From Arctopsyche grandis (lineage: Eukaryota > Arthropoda > Insecta > Trichoptera > Hydropsychidae), in the NCBI RefSeq assembly GCF_051622035.1, contig NC_135359.1, positions 33,013,501 through 33,077,500 of the forward strand: 64,000 nt of DNA, in the 5' to 3' direction. Shown here in pieces: positions 22,576-33,695 of this stretch; positions within the stretch are counted from its first letter, which is position 1, and every line of letters begins with the position of its first letter. Made by a program: the position numbers and the translations under genes. Under the pieces are notes generated by a model. That model saw nothing but the letters and a program-made list of their open reading frames with translations, did no database searches and was not told the DNA's origin.

Positions 22576-22828
22576 TATTGTTGAGACACGTATAACCAGA
22601 AATATAAAATTCAAGATTAATACCAATTCCAATTCAATCAAAAATAATGGAGAGAAATGTGTTGGTCGGCAACTCACAGCAAGTATCACGCAAAACTAAA
22701 TGTTTGGTGGCGTGCGTGCGTTAACAGTGGCGTGCGTCACATGCCACAAAATAAATTAATTAAATAAATTTTCAATTAAATATTTTAATTGAAAATTTAT
22801 TTAATTAATTAATTAAATTATTAATAAA

Positions 22829-22923
<95 letters not shown>

Positions 22924-23176
22924 TATTGTTGAGACACGTATAACCAGAAATATAAAATTCAAGATTAATACCAATTCCAATTCAATCAAAAATAATGGAG
23001 AGAAATGTGTTGGTCGGCAACTCACAGCAAGTATCACGCAAAACTAAATGTTTGGTGGCGTGCGTGCGTTAACAGTGGCGTGCGTCACATGCCACAAAAT
23101 AAATTAATTAAATAAATTTTCAATTAAATATTTTAATTGAAAATTTATTTAATTAATTAATTAAATTATTAATAAA

Positions 23177-23261
<85 letters not shown>

Positions 23262-23519
23262 TATTGTTGAGACACGTATAACCAGAAATATAAAATTCAA
23301 GATTAATACCAATTCCAATTCAATCAAAAATAATGGAGAGAAATGTGTTGGTCGGCAACTCACAGCAAGTATCACGCAAAACTAAATGTTTGGTGGCTAT
23401 ACGTATTTAACAGTGGCGTGCGTCACATGCCACAAAATAAATTAATTAAATAAATTTTCAATTAAATATTTTAATTGAAAATTTATTTAATTAATTAATT
23501 AAATTATTAATAAATTATT
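20859..23519. repeat. Satellite array: eight copies of a 318-348 bp unit
   Basis: Eight head-to-tail units each contain a (TA)n tract of variable length, a conserved block starting TTGTTGAGACACGTATAACC, the segment GGTGGCGTGCGTGCGTTAAC and an AT-only palindrome built on ATTTTCAATTAAAT. Spacing between equivalent points is 336, 322, 330, 332, 318, 348 and 338 bp, and the variation comes almost entirely from the TA tract. Single-base variants mark some units: GTCAGATG in the first, AATCGAAAA in the fourth, and a changed GGTGGCTATACG block in the last. Short ORFs in it are artefacts. Confidence 0.97.
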
Positions 23520-23911
23520 TCGGTCCATTTACCAAGCGGAAACATTAGTATATATATAGAAGTCATCAGTATATATAGAAGGTTTTTTCTTTTGTTATTA
23601 TATTCGTATACGTTTTGGTGGATGTGTTCTCTGACGAACATATTTTAATTTATTTTATTTTAAAAAAATCAATACCACAGAGACTTGACAGGTTGCCCCA
23701 AAGCGTCAATGTGATTTTAATACAAATAATAAAAATCATAAAAATTACAAAAAAAACATCATAAAAAAATAATAACAATCATAAATAAAAAAAAACATAA
23801 GAAAATAATAAAAATCATAAATAAAAAAAAAAAAACATCATAAAAAAAATAATAAAAATCAAGTAAAAAATATGTACACAAAATAAAAACAAAGAAATAA
23901 GATTGAAAAAT
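23520..23911. repeat. Right edge of the satellite locus, related to a dispersed repeat
   Basis: It has fragments in common with the repeats at 39325-39790 and 47318-47760: the 'GTATATATAGAAG' block, the 'TTATTATATTCGTA' block and the preceding TAAATTTTCAAT at the end of the array. It continues into A-rich sequence that forms the 3' tail of the adjacent reverse-oriented LINE. Confidence 0.5.
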
Positions 23912-24331
23912 TTATATCGTGCTATTTAGGATGTGTTCCACCAACTCAACATAACTGGCATCGAATAGGTCCAAGTAATGTGCCAGTAAGTTAAGGAGTC
24001 GAACAGCTCTCGAGAGGGGAGAGTTCATGAGCACGTTTGATTTAGCCCTAATTGGTAAAAATATATCATGTTTTCTTAAAACTCTACGATTTTCCGGGGC
24101 CCAGAATTTTAGTTTCTCCAGGATAGTGGGATTGTGAATCTCTCCTCTAAGTAATTTTACGAAATGTTTCCCAAGAAATAAATCTCTTCTCTTTGCCATT
24201 CGATTCGACATTCGACATACATATGTACATATGTATGTCGAATCGAAATGACTATTATTAGTCACCGGAGCCTGAGGGGGCCGCGTATTGTTCAAAGGTT
24301 GTAAATGCATTGTTAAAGGTTTGCCGAACAA
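23912..24331 (-). mobile_element. 3' end of a jockey/CR1-like LINE, copy B
   Basis: A 139-codon minus-strand ORF ends with 'LFLGKHFVKLLRGEIHNP', 'RRVLRKHDIFLPIRAKSN' and 'SPLSRAVRLLNLLAHYLDLF'. This is the C-terminal signature of LINE ORF2 downstream of the reverse transcriptase. It is 5'-truncated, and an A/T-rich tail sits at 23740-23900. It shares its domain pattern with copies A and C. Confidence 0.7.
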
Positions 24332-24430
24332 TGGATAGCACTGTGACTTTCCTACCTCTAACTATTATAGTACGGCGAGTGTTATCTCAGACAGACACAC
24401 AGACGGAATAACGAGATAATATATGTATAT

Positions 24431-25277
24431 GTTACACCGAATCCGTGAAATTGTCTATTACACGCATTCGGCAAGAGAATTGCCGAATGCGTGAAAAATG
24501 CAAGCACGTTGCCCAGTTCGCGGATTCGGCAAATTCTTTGCCGAATGCGTGTATCTGGCAAGAATTTGTCTGCTCAAAGCGTGGAGTCGGCAGATAGACA
24601 GCAGCGCTCTGGTGTTGTTTTTTAGAACAGGACAGCGTGAACAAGTGTCAAAGTGATAGCTGAATAAGGATGTTTAATTTACGTATTATTATGTATAATA
24701 TGACTACATACAAATGTTTCGATCATCTCATATGACTTATACATAAATTAATGTTATTTTTAAACATTTTGATCAATATTTTAACAGTCGGAATTTTATA
24801 CCTAACTTCTTTACACTGTAACAACTCCTGTGAAATACGCCAAATTTAAATTTGAGCAAATTCTATCTGTGACGGTGGGAAAAGTTGAAAAAATTGTTAA
24901 TTTTTTTTAATTTGTAATGAAATTAAATATTTATAATATAATACTGATTCTTCACAAGGTATAAAACTCCGACTGTTAAATTATCGATCAAAATGTATAA
25001 AAATAGCATTAATTTATGTATAAGGCATATGAGATGATCGAAACATATGTATGTAGTCATATTATACATAATAATATGTAAATTAAACTAAATTAAACAT
25101 CCTTATTCAGCTGTCACTTTGACACTTGGTTATAATATAACACGCTGTCCAGTTAACGCATTCGGTAAAGAATTTGCCGAATCCGCGAACTGGGCAACGT
25201 GCTTGCATTTTTCACGCATTCGGCAATTCTCTTGCCGAATGCGTGTAATAGACAATTTCACGGATTCGGTGTAACAT
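24431..25277. mobile_element. Foldback element, 847 bp, with arms of about 350 bp
   Basis: Almost the whole element is two inverted arms (24431 to about 24820 and about 24945-25277). The ends read GTTACACCGAATCCGTGAAA and its complement. The outer 150 bp contain nested smaller inverted repeats of the type CGCATTCGGCAA / TTGCCGAATGCG. The inner arms match less perfectly (ATGATCGAAACAT near 25033 against its complement). No coding capacity. Confidence 0.9.
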
Positions 25278-25285
25278 ATATACAT

Positions 25286-25949
25286 ATATGATAAAAGCTA
25301 TTATTATTTATTTACACTGTTACTGTGAATGAAGTACATTCATTAGGTATGTATGTATGTTTATATTCAAAAGTTTGCTGCTAAATTTTTAAGTACCGGT
25401 TGTATGTTACAAAAAAAATAAAACAAATAAATAAATAAACTCTTTATATAGCACCTCCCCCCCCCCCTTCCCCCTCAACCATAAAAAATTTCAATGCTGT
25501 ATCAATAAATTAAAAAAAAGTCTTTTCACTCATTTTTTTTGTTTTATTAATAATATATGTATGTTATTTTGTAGAAACGACCCTAAACCAGTGGCGTGAA
25601 TGACAACTTTTTTCAACAAGTTATGAAACCATTTCGGGGGAAAAAACTCATTACGAGGAAAAACTTCATGTCAATTTTTACATTGTTTATATATGCACAT
25701 ATGTATGTTCATATGTACCTATACAATTAGGCCATAGAGATAAATGTGAATTTTGAATTCCCCACAATGAACTTAGTAGAAAATTGGTGTTGTATCCAGG
25801 AAACGTTAAATAAAACCATTCATCAACTTAAAACAATGTTCAGATCTCTAATCCAATCAATTTATTTCAACAAAAATTTCAAAAAGTAGGTTTTTTAATA
25901 TTTTCGATGTATTTCCTAATTTAAAAATATATAAATGCTCAATAGTCAT
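25286..25949. other. No gene seen; contains a C homopolymer
   Basis: AT-rich sequence with a C-rich run at about 25450-25475. No coding signal. Confidence 0.4.
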
Positions 25950-26250
25950 CATGATTTTTAAAAGAGCAGCATATAATGCTTTGAACAGAATGGTCACGGG
26001 TTCAAATCCCACTGGTTTCTGATGGCCAGACCTTGAATTTGTGACTCTAGGTCGATTGTTTTCTATCAAAGTTTGCCAGAATTGTATTTATAAAGTGCTG
26101 CAAATTTACAAATTTTACCATAAATTACTTTGTGGATGTTAATTGATATGTATTTACGTTGTATAATACTAGTATCAAATGTATAATGTTTCTGGCCAAG
26201 AAGGTGCATTGGGGTTACCTTCCTGGTATAAATTAAAAATAAGTAAATAA
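25950..26250 (+). mobile_element. tRNA-headed SINE, degenerate copy
   Basis: It has a good Pol III B box (GGGTTCAAATCCC near 25998), the family body (CTGATGGCCAGACCTTGAAT) and the family tail (GGGGTTACCTTCCTGGTAT). The A box is degenerate. It is the same family as 42513-43017. Confidence 0.75.
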
Positions 26251-26913
26251 TGGTGAATAAAAGTTGAGTGATAGTGTATACAAACTTATTTTAAAGAATC
26301 CTTTTAATAATTGATATCTCGCAGGTAGAAAGATCAGGTTTTTGACACTTTTACACTTGGCCCAAACTATTTTGACTACCAAATAGTTCGAATTAAACAA
26401 AATAAAGATGAGCCGTGTAATTGTAATTGGTGACTTGTTCAATATCTGAGTCACCATTGAATAAAACGTCATTCAAAAATTAAATAAACGAAATTACTTT
26501 TTGGTAATAAAAACACAATATTTGAACAGCTTTAGATGATACATATGTACAATATCCCTGGAAATATTTCAAATAATGATGCTGTACGTCGCTTCTATCT
26601 AGGTTAGGTTTGGGTCTCTGGTTTTGTTTGATAGCTGTCAACTTTAAATTCTTACAAAATTTTTATTTTAATATTACAAAAATACTTGCATACATTTTAG
26701 CGCAATTATTTACGAATTTTTCACTTCTCAAACATTGTGTGTAATTTTAAAACAATTTCGATATTTCAATATTTTTACACTTCAATATTTGAAGTGTAAT
26801 TTTAAAACAATTTCACTGTAGCATACATATAAATAAATATTTACATATACAAATATGAACACCGCACAGCACTGGTATTTATAGCAACACCTTATCTGCT
26901 GGAGAAATGAATC
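26251..26913. other. No gene seen
   Basis: AT-rich interval with no coding signal. Confidence 0.4.
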
Positions 26914-26921
26914 ACTTATGT

Positions 26922-28070
26922 CAGCGGTTTCCAAACTGGGAGGCGCGGACTATTGCCAGGGGAGGCGCCAAAACTTGTTAATAATAAAAAAAAATTTCAT
27001 ACCATAATATCTACAAATAAATAAAACTTCATATCGTAGCTTAACAGTAAAAATTCAATGCATGAATGTTTATTTTTATTTTTCTTTCATTTTTATATAC
27101 ACATTTAATTAGCAACCTTTCTCGAAGAAAACCTCTCGATAATTTAATTGTTTAACTTGCCTATTTGGTTGAAATTTTCGGAAAATTGAGGGGTTTAAAT
27201 AAATCAATGTAGGGATCACAAATACATCCACTTGTTCAAAAAGACAAAGAAAAAGCTTTCATTAAAAAGTTGAAGTTATGGAAATCAAATTTACAAAAGA
27301 ATGAGCTGGATATGTTTTCACTTTCCAAAGATTTCTGGGCCACAGCCAATATTGAAGCAAGTAAAAATCTTTTTATTGACCACTTGGATGGTTTAGTGCT
27401 GCATTTTTCCAATTATTTCAAAGACCTTGATTTTTCAAAGTTTTTGTGTATACATAATCCATTTAACTACAATGAAGAAGACCAATTCGAACTGACAACC
27501 ATCGAAAAAGAAAAATTGATAGAATTATCATGGATAGCTCACTAAAACAAAAGTTTCAAAATGAAACCATAATTAAATTTTGGATGAATCTTAGTGTAGA
27601 GTATGAATCTTTGTATTGCAAAGCAATGCAAGTGTTTCTACCGTTTGTAACGTCTTATTTATGCGAAACGGGCTTTTTGGCACTAGCTGCAATGAAAACC
27701 AAATATCGAGCCAGGTCAATAGTTGAAAAGGAGTTACGAGTGGCACTCTCCATATTGCCCCCAAGATTTGATAAACTTTGTGCCAATAAACAACAACATC
27801 ATTCGCATTAAATTTTGATGTGTTAGATGTATGTAGTTTAATTAGTAATTTAATATAATAATAAATATACGTGTTCGTATATATTTATGTTATAGCAAAA
27901 CCATTTTATTATTCTGTCTATTGTAGTGTTCAGTATTTTTTTTTAATAAAGGTTTATTATTTAAAACGTGTCTATATTATTATATATATTAAAAAATAAA
28001 AGGTAGGGAGGCGCAGAAAAAAAATTTTTTTTTTAGGGAGGCGTAGTAGCATAAAGTTTGGAAAACGCTG
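26922..28070 (+). mobile_element. hAT element with perfect 8-bp target duplication
   Basis: ACTTATGT flanks it at 26914-26921 and 28071-28078. The terminal inverted repeats are CAGCGGTTTCCAAACT and, at the right, the complement of CAGCGTTTTCCAAACT. At 1149 bp it is internally deleted: only the C-terminal part of the transposase remains. Confidence 0.95.
27238..27811 (+). pseudogene. hAT transposase C-terminal fragment (ZBED5/SCAND3-like)
   Basis: Two overlapping frames cover the C-terminal half of a ZBED5-like hAT transposase. The first (27270-27545) ends 'TTIEKEKLIELS'. The second (27530-27811) carries the dimerisation region 'SYLCETGFLALAAMKTKYR' and 'LRVALSILPPRFDKL'. They are joined by a one-base frameshift near 27530. 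The N-terminal zinc finger and the catalytic aspartates are missing, so it is non-functional. Confidence 0.85.
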
Positions 28071-28212
28071 ACTTATGTACATATGTAGAGGAATTGTGAC
28101 TTTTTAGTTTGAACAAATAATACTTATCTAAACGAGGTGGTCTCGATTTCGCACACAGATTTAATTGATTATAGTTACAACATAATGACGTTACGAAACA
28201 GATAAATACATA

Positions 28213-28421
28213 CAGTGCCGGCCTTAAACCCAATGGCGCCCTCGGGCAATTTTTTCTAAACACCCTTAGAAAAAAATTTCGACTTTAGCGCTCTAATCTT
28301 AAATTTTGTATGGCTTTTGGAGCTCTAATTTTAAATTTTAAAACGCATTTGGTGCATCGAGTGGCGCCCTAATTTATTTGCCGCCCGACCCAGCCCCCCC
28401 CCCCCCCTAAAACCGGCACTG
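28213..28421. mobile_element. 209-bp hAT MITE with perfect 8-bp target duplication
   Basis: AATACATA flanks it at 28205-28212 and 28422-28429. The termini are CAGTGCCGGCCTTA and the complement of AACCGGCACTG. The internal blocks (GCGCCCTCGGGCA; GACCCAGCCCC) also occur, inverted, in the hAT relic at 19184-20337, so the two belong to one family. It contains a run of about 14 C. Confidence 0.95.
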
Positions 28422-28429
28422 AATACATA

Positions 28430-29190
28430 CATAAGTTAGCATTTTTACATATTTTTGTCCCTTGTTTAATTTATTTAATAGTAAAAATCAATACTCAATT
28501 TAAGTTTTCATAATTTATCGGATTTAAAAACATTTAAATCGACCTGATAAAATAAAATTATTATAAGATAAACTACATTTCTTCTATGTACTTAATAAAT
28601 TAAATGGATTTTGTTCCCTAATTTATTTTTCATGACACACATGTTTCCAAATGTCTTTCAACTATTAGGTACATCCGCCTAGATACTGTATTGACCGCCA
28701 CACATGTGTGATTTGTAGCAATTCTTATAAGGAAAGTCGACTGCAGCTGATTAAACATTTAAAAAAGTTCAGACACATTTGTAAGTAGTGTACATATTTG
28801 CCAAAACCTCATCAATGTTCATAAGAAAACTATTTATAAATAAATAGAAGGAATACATTTGAAAAGATAAGATAAAAACCATAGATATATAGAATTCTAT
28901 ATCTATGGGTAAAAACAGTTCCTTATGCATACGTATAACCTACATATGTACAAACTTGGTGGGTATTCGGCAATCAAGAATGAGTCATTATTTTATGTTT
29001 CCGCTGCTCAAAAACACATTGAAATGAAATGTAGATTGAATTATGTTAGTGCGATCATGGAGCTTGTCAGTCGACGTGCTAACTCTTTTGTAGCATCTCT
29101 ACTATATACAATGTACATAATATTAACAGGGCTGTGCACTAGCGGATCCAGTAAATGGTCAAGGAGGGGGCCATATTGGAATTGATATTG
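28430..29190. other. No gene seen
   Basis: AT-rich sequence. A short ORF at 28925-29185 has no recognisable motif. A small hairpin CATAGATATAGAATTCTATA lies near 28880. Confidence 0.35.
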
Positions 29191-29198
29191 GCCTCATT

Positions 29199-30334
29199 TA
29201 GAGGTTGTGATTTCTCGACATTTTTTGATTCTCGAGATACGAGAATCTCCTTTCTTCGGAATATTTGAATCTCGAGATTTGAGAATCTTATTTTCTCGAA
29301 ATATTTGAATCTCGAGAATTCGAGATTTTCTTTTTTTGTTTCTCGAGATTCTCGAGAATTCTCGAGAAAGTATAATTTTTTTTTTAATATAGTGAATTGA
29401 TTTTTTTAGCATATAAACTTGACAACATACAAAAATCAAAAGGACACAAATACTTCACACATATGTATATTATATCAGGGGTTTACAACTTTATTAAAGA
29501 CATGACGAAAGAAAGATATAGAGAGATATAATAGAACATTGAAAAGAAAAAAAAGTAAAACTATACAAAAAAAAAATTATAAAAGAAGGCATGAAAAGAA
29601 AATAAAAATATACAAAAGTAATTTAAAATAGTAAAAATAACAATATGTAAAAAAGAATTTGATAAAATTCCCAGTGTTGCTACCCGGCTTTGCCCGTGTT
29701 TTTGTGACCGGACAAATAATAAAAATACTGACCATCTATGTATATTAAAATACTGACTATAAATTGATTAATATCGAAGAAACAAATACTCGAATAAATA
29801 AATAATAAATCAAAAATCTTTGTTTTATGTGTGTTAAGTGGGGTCATATTGTCAGTGAAAATATATTTTCACTAGCGTTTTAGTGATATCATAACCGAAT
29901 ACTTTCGCACTAGTGACTAGTACCTACATGCACATACATATGTATACATATGTAACTTAAAAATGGTGCGATTTCGTTGTAACATGTGTATATGTACTTA
30001 TATGATGACCGAATAATAACTTACCGGACAAATAATAAAAATACTGACCATCTATACATATTACAATACTTCACAAAATTATTTACGAGTTATAAGTATA
30101 CAAATCAGTAAGTTTATTGAGCAAAAACGATGTAGTGATAAATTTAGAATATTCTCGATATTTTCAAGATTCTAATAAACGATTTCTCGAGAATCTCGAA
30201 TTTTCATAATAAAATATTCTCGAGAAAGGAGAATCTCGAAATTTTACAATAAAATATTCTCGAGAAACGAGAATCAAAATTTCTCGAGAATTCTCGAGAA
30301 ATCTCGAGACGAGATTTCTCGATCACAACCTCTA
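29199..30334. mobile_element. Non-autonomous hAT-type element with TCTCGAGAA subterminal repeats
   Basis: GCCTCATT flanks it at 29191-29198 and 30335-30342, a perfect 8-bp target duplication. The termini share TAGAGGTTGTGAT as an inverted repeat of 13 bp. For about 150 bp inside each end, variants of TCTCGAGAATCTCGA occur in dense array. The middle is AT-rich and non-coding. Confidence 0.93.
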
Positions 30335-30648
30335 GCCTCATTGAACATAATAATTTTAAAAAAAATGAGATTTTATATTAACACTATTATGATAACAATA
30401 AATAATAGTAAACATGATATATACCTATACTTATTTATTTATTTATACAGGTAAAAACCCATTTAAGAAAATTACATAATGAAAACGAGTCTACGAGACG
30501 AGCCAGAATGTTAAATTACAGAAAACACAAATATCGGAAGGCAAAGATCGAAAATCGAAAGATCTTAAGTCGAAAGATCAAAAAAAGGGGTGCGTGGTAA
30601 ACGGTATATACTCACGTACATACTCAATTAATTTGCGCGAGCAGGGTA

Positions 30649-30739
30649 CAACAGGAACAAGAGGAACAAGCTTTTCCTCCCGTATACTGCGCGTGCACAT
30701 TGATACGGGAGGAAAAGCCTGTTCCCCTTGTTCCTGTTG
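30649..30739. repeat. 37-bp inverted repeat (hairpin)
   Basis: The arms 30649-30685 and 30703-30739 match at 35 of 37 positions around a 17-base loop containing GCGCGTGCACATT. The stem is built on GGAACAAGAGGAACAAGC. It shares GTGCACATT and the GGAACAAG/GAGGAACA words with the palindrome at 40174-40216. Confidence 0.9.
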
Positions 30740-30849
30740 TAAAATACCCATTTAAGTAAATTACATAATAAAAACATATAATGAAATCTTATAAAAAATC
30801 AAAATTAACAATCAAAGAAAAAAAATAAAATCAGAAAAGATGGTAAAAA

Positions 30850-31272
30850 TTAAGGAAACACAATATTCTGAATGTATTCGATAAACCGACCAAAAGTAAC
30901 ACTAAATATGTCGATGTCCGTCTGATCAGCTAAGTGGTTAAAAAGCCTCATGGCTGTGCATAAATGTGAATTTAAAAGAATGTTAGTTTTCGCTATAGTT
31001 GGCGAAAACAGAAAACGTTGGCGTAGTTTAAAATAATTTTCTGGTGCATATAAAGTGAATTCGCTAAGAATTGGTGGATTATAAATATTTCCACGAAGAA
31101 CAAGGAACATGTGTCGTAATAATATAATACTGCGAAGAGATTCAAGACTGACTAAGCCCGTCATTCCCAAAATAAATTTGCTTGGATATAACCAAGGGTA
31201 GTATCCATACATTTTATAATAGAGAAACCGACAGATTTTTTTGTGAATTTTTTCTAATAAATTAATATACAA
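30850..31272 (-). mobile_element. 3' end of a jockey/CR1-like LINE, copy C
   Basis: A 140-codon minus-strand ORF holds the region just after the reverse transcriptase: 'KKICRFLYYKMYGYYPWL', 'LESLRSIILLRHMFLVLRG' and 'NSHLCTAMRLFNHLADQTD'. It is the best preserved of the three related tails, with no internal stop, but is 5'-truncated. Sequence related to a Harbinger MITE abuts its upstream side. Confidence 0.7.
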
Positions 31273-31287
31273 CTTTTTGTAACCGTG

Positions 31288-31366
31288 CCGTGTCGGTAGA
31301 TATGAATAGAAATGACATATTTGAGACGGAGTCGTGTAGTACTGTTATGTATGAACAGACCTTTAT
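31288..31366. mobile_element. End of a Harbinger-type MITE
   Basis: Its complement starts AGGTCTGTTCATAC and continues with CACGACTCCGT, TCAAATATGTCATTT and ATTCATATCTACC. These match, in order, the left end of the element at 59184-59997. Confidence 0.7.
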
Positions 31367-31479
31367 AAGGATTGTATTTGTATGAATACAATACAGCTTT
31401 TACGAGCTTTCAGCAAAGCCAAAGCAAGCATATATTCGCTCCAGATAAACAAACCTTGAGTTCAAGGGAACAACTGAAA

Positions 31480-31930
31480 TAGCATAAATCCTATTACCCC
31501 AAAAAAAAAAGCACGCGACCACACAAAGGATACCCTTGAGCCTGGAAGAATCTTCGAGAACGAGGTGACATCACCTCACCTATATCCAGACCACCGATAA
31601 AGGCGATTCGACTCGCTCCAGATGAATTATGAATTGTCGCTCCAGATGAATTGTGAATCAAGCAACCTTGTGGCACACCCACACAAAGGAAACCCTTGAA
31701 CCCGGAGGAATCCCCGAGAACAAGATGACATCACCGTGCCCATATATAAACCAGTACAGCAGCCACAGACGGCAGTTCAGTCAGGCTTTCCCCTGAAGCA
31801 GGCAACTAGCCCACTTCCCCGTGAATTTCCTGTACTGACAATAAACTTGTATACTGAAGAAAATAAATTTCCTCTGTTATCTACAACGAGTTTCCATAGG
31901 CCGGGTTACGGTCACAACATAACCTCCTGT
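31480..31930 (+). mobile_element. LTR-retrotransposon LTR remnant with internal duplication
   Basis: Two related blocks start CACACAAAGGATACCCTTGA (31515) and CACACAAAGGAAACCCTTGA (31681). After the second come a TATATAAA box (about 31742), an AGTCAG initiator-like site and AATAAACTTG (about 31840), a typical LTR promoter/poly(A) arrangement. The end (TTTCCATAGGCCGGG) reappears inverted at 34365-34385. No coding region remains. Confidence 0.55.
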
Positions 31931-32789
31931 CCTATAGTTTCTATCACAATTTTATCTTAAAGTTCTTATTCAAGCGGAAAATGATTTTAAATTGAGTTGA
32001 AGAATGTTTTCATCGAAGTTTTTAAAAATATTTTTGTAGATAAAATGTTCTGGTTTTTTTTAATTTTAAAATTTAAATCATTAAGTTGTTTGAGTGTGGC
32101 AATGTGATTAATTTTTCTCGACTCTTTAAACCCTTTGCCCGCGGCAATAAATATAGCGAACAAGCCCTGTACGCGGCAACTTTTTCGCGAATTTGGCAAA
32201 TGAGTTTTCAACCTTAAATACAGATTTAAATATTTACTCAAGTAACGAGATATGTTAATTAACAAAGTATTATTTTAAACAATAAAATACATAATATATC
32301 TCGTAGTTTTGGATTAATTGTCAAATAATCATTCTTCATAATTGTATGAAGACGTGACGTCACATAAATGGGGTTTCAGTATGGTTCCAAAAAAAACTAA
32401 TTTTTGACTGGTAATATATTCATTTTAAGCAAATTGAATAGATGGCATTCAACCAATTTTGAACCTTTGAAACAGTTGAAATAGGCGTATATAAGCCTCA
32501 AAATCCCGTGCAAAGTTCAGAAATTCTATGGAAGACAGCCGCGCTACAGACTTTTCGCCCAAAGCTTCCATAGAAGACGGCCGCGGGCAAACGGTTGAAT
32601 GAATGAACTTCAACTTTAGTAATGGATAGAATTAAGATTTTAGCTTACTATAATACGATGTACACGGTAAACGAACATGATAATCGTTGCCACAACAATT
32701 GCGAATGTGGAATATCTGGCACGCGAGTTCTCGTTAGTACAGTATTCCGCATATATAGCTTTAGATTAATGGAGTTTTTATTAATGGAG
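31931..32789. other. No gene seen; relics of the NUBPL-region MITE family
   Basis: AT-rich sequence without coding signal. Around 32705-32750, words such as TATCTGGCACGCGAGTTCTC and TATTCCGC recall the MITE at 42468-43650. Confidence 0.35.
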
Positions 32790-32941
32790 TCACAAAGTCA
32801 CTAAAATATGTATAACGGAACATCTGGCAGCCGAAAAGTCCATCATACTAACGAGAACTTGAGTGCTAAATATTGTGTATTCGCGATTTTCATGGCAAAA
32901 ATTGTATTTGTGACCACCGCAATGTGACGAATTACAATTAC
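32790..32941. mobile_element. MITE copy (GGCTCGGTGATTA family), left-truncated
   Basis: It matches the MITEs at 42248-42437 and 45340-45511 through 'AACGGAACATCT', 'GAAAAGTCCATCATACTAAC' and 'GTGACCACCGCAATGTGAC'. Its right end coincides with the insertion point of the 5-kb hAT composite. Confidence 0.75.
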
Positions 32942-33119
32942 TAGAGACCTGTATTTTGGGCACTTTGCTATTAATGCTTAATTGATCCTAAAATTCGGAA
33001 TAGACGCTAATATATGCTAAATTCGTAAAATATGCGAATAGATGCTAAAATAACAAAAGTGAAATTTGCATAAAATTTATAAAAATAATAGACAATTTAA
33101 AAGGGTCTTTCTATCCCTT

Positions 33120-33660
33120 TGCCAATTTATTATGTGAAGAAATTGAGGGGATAAAACAGAGCATGCAGTTTGCCATAGACGGTGTTTTTCCTGTCGAAAC
33201 CAAGTAACTGCTTTTGTCTACTACTGTAAATAAAAGAAGACAGTTGGAGCTGTGTATCCAAAAGGCTGCTCAAAAAAGCGTCTTAAAACTAGACTCGCAC
33301 TCAAGTCTAAATGAGACAAATCTATTCCTCCGAACATTGAGTAAACTATTCAATCAATCTGTGGCAGGTTCAAAATCTAATATTAATGTAAGAAACCTGC
33401 CATTGTTAAATGTATTAACAGAAGCTCGATATTTGGAAAGATGTCAGCACTTTTTAGACAATTAATAGAGAATATAAAAATTTAATCCACGTCGGATATA
33501 TTGCTATTATTAAGAGGTTGTGCCACTCTAAAATCTATTTGGTGTCCCGATAATATTGTGGATGCTGAAAGGTATTTTAGTAAATACAATATATGTAATT
33601 GTTACCGATCGTCGCACGAATCTCAAAAAATAATCTGTAGAAATATGCTCCATGTTAAGT
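33120..33660 (+). pseudogene. hAT transposase relic of the outer composite
   Basis: Plus-strand frames include 'KRRQLELCIQKAAQKSVLKL' and 'LFLRTLSKLFNQSVAGSKSN' (33214-33465). In another frame, 'NIVDAERYFSKYN' (about 33555-33595) resembles the C-terminal D-A-E-R-x-F-S-K motif of hAT-derived proteins. Stops and frame changes break it. The catalytic region is not seen. Confidence 0.5.
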
Positions 33661-33695
33661 TTTAATCAATTTTAATTGGTATTATATTTTTATAT

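Noticed and set aside
20842-23375. Series of near-identical 60-74 aa minus-strand ORFs ending in Tyr-Ile runs
   Set aside because: They are the same reading of the satellite unit and its TA tract in each copy, with no codon-level conservation beyond the repeat itself.
20859-23519. Regularly spaced repeats resembling a CRISPR array
   Set aside because: Units are over 300 bp with identical interiors and only the TA length varies. There are no unique spacers and the context is eukaryotic.
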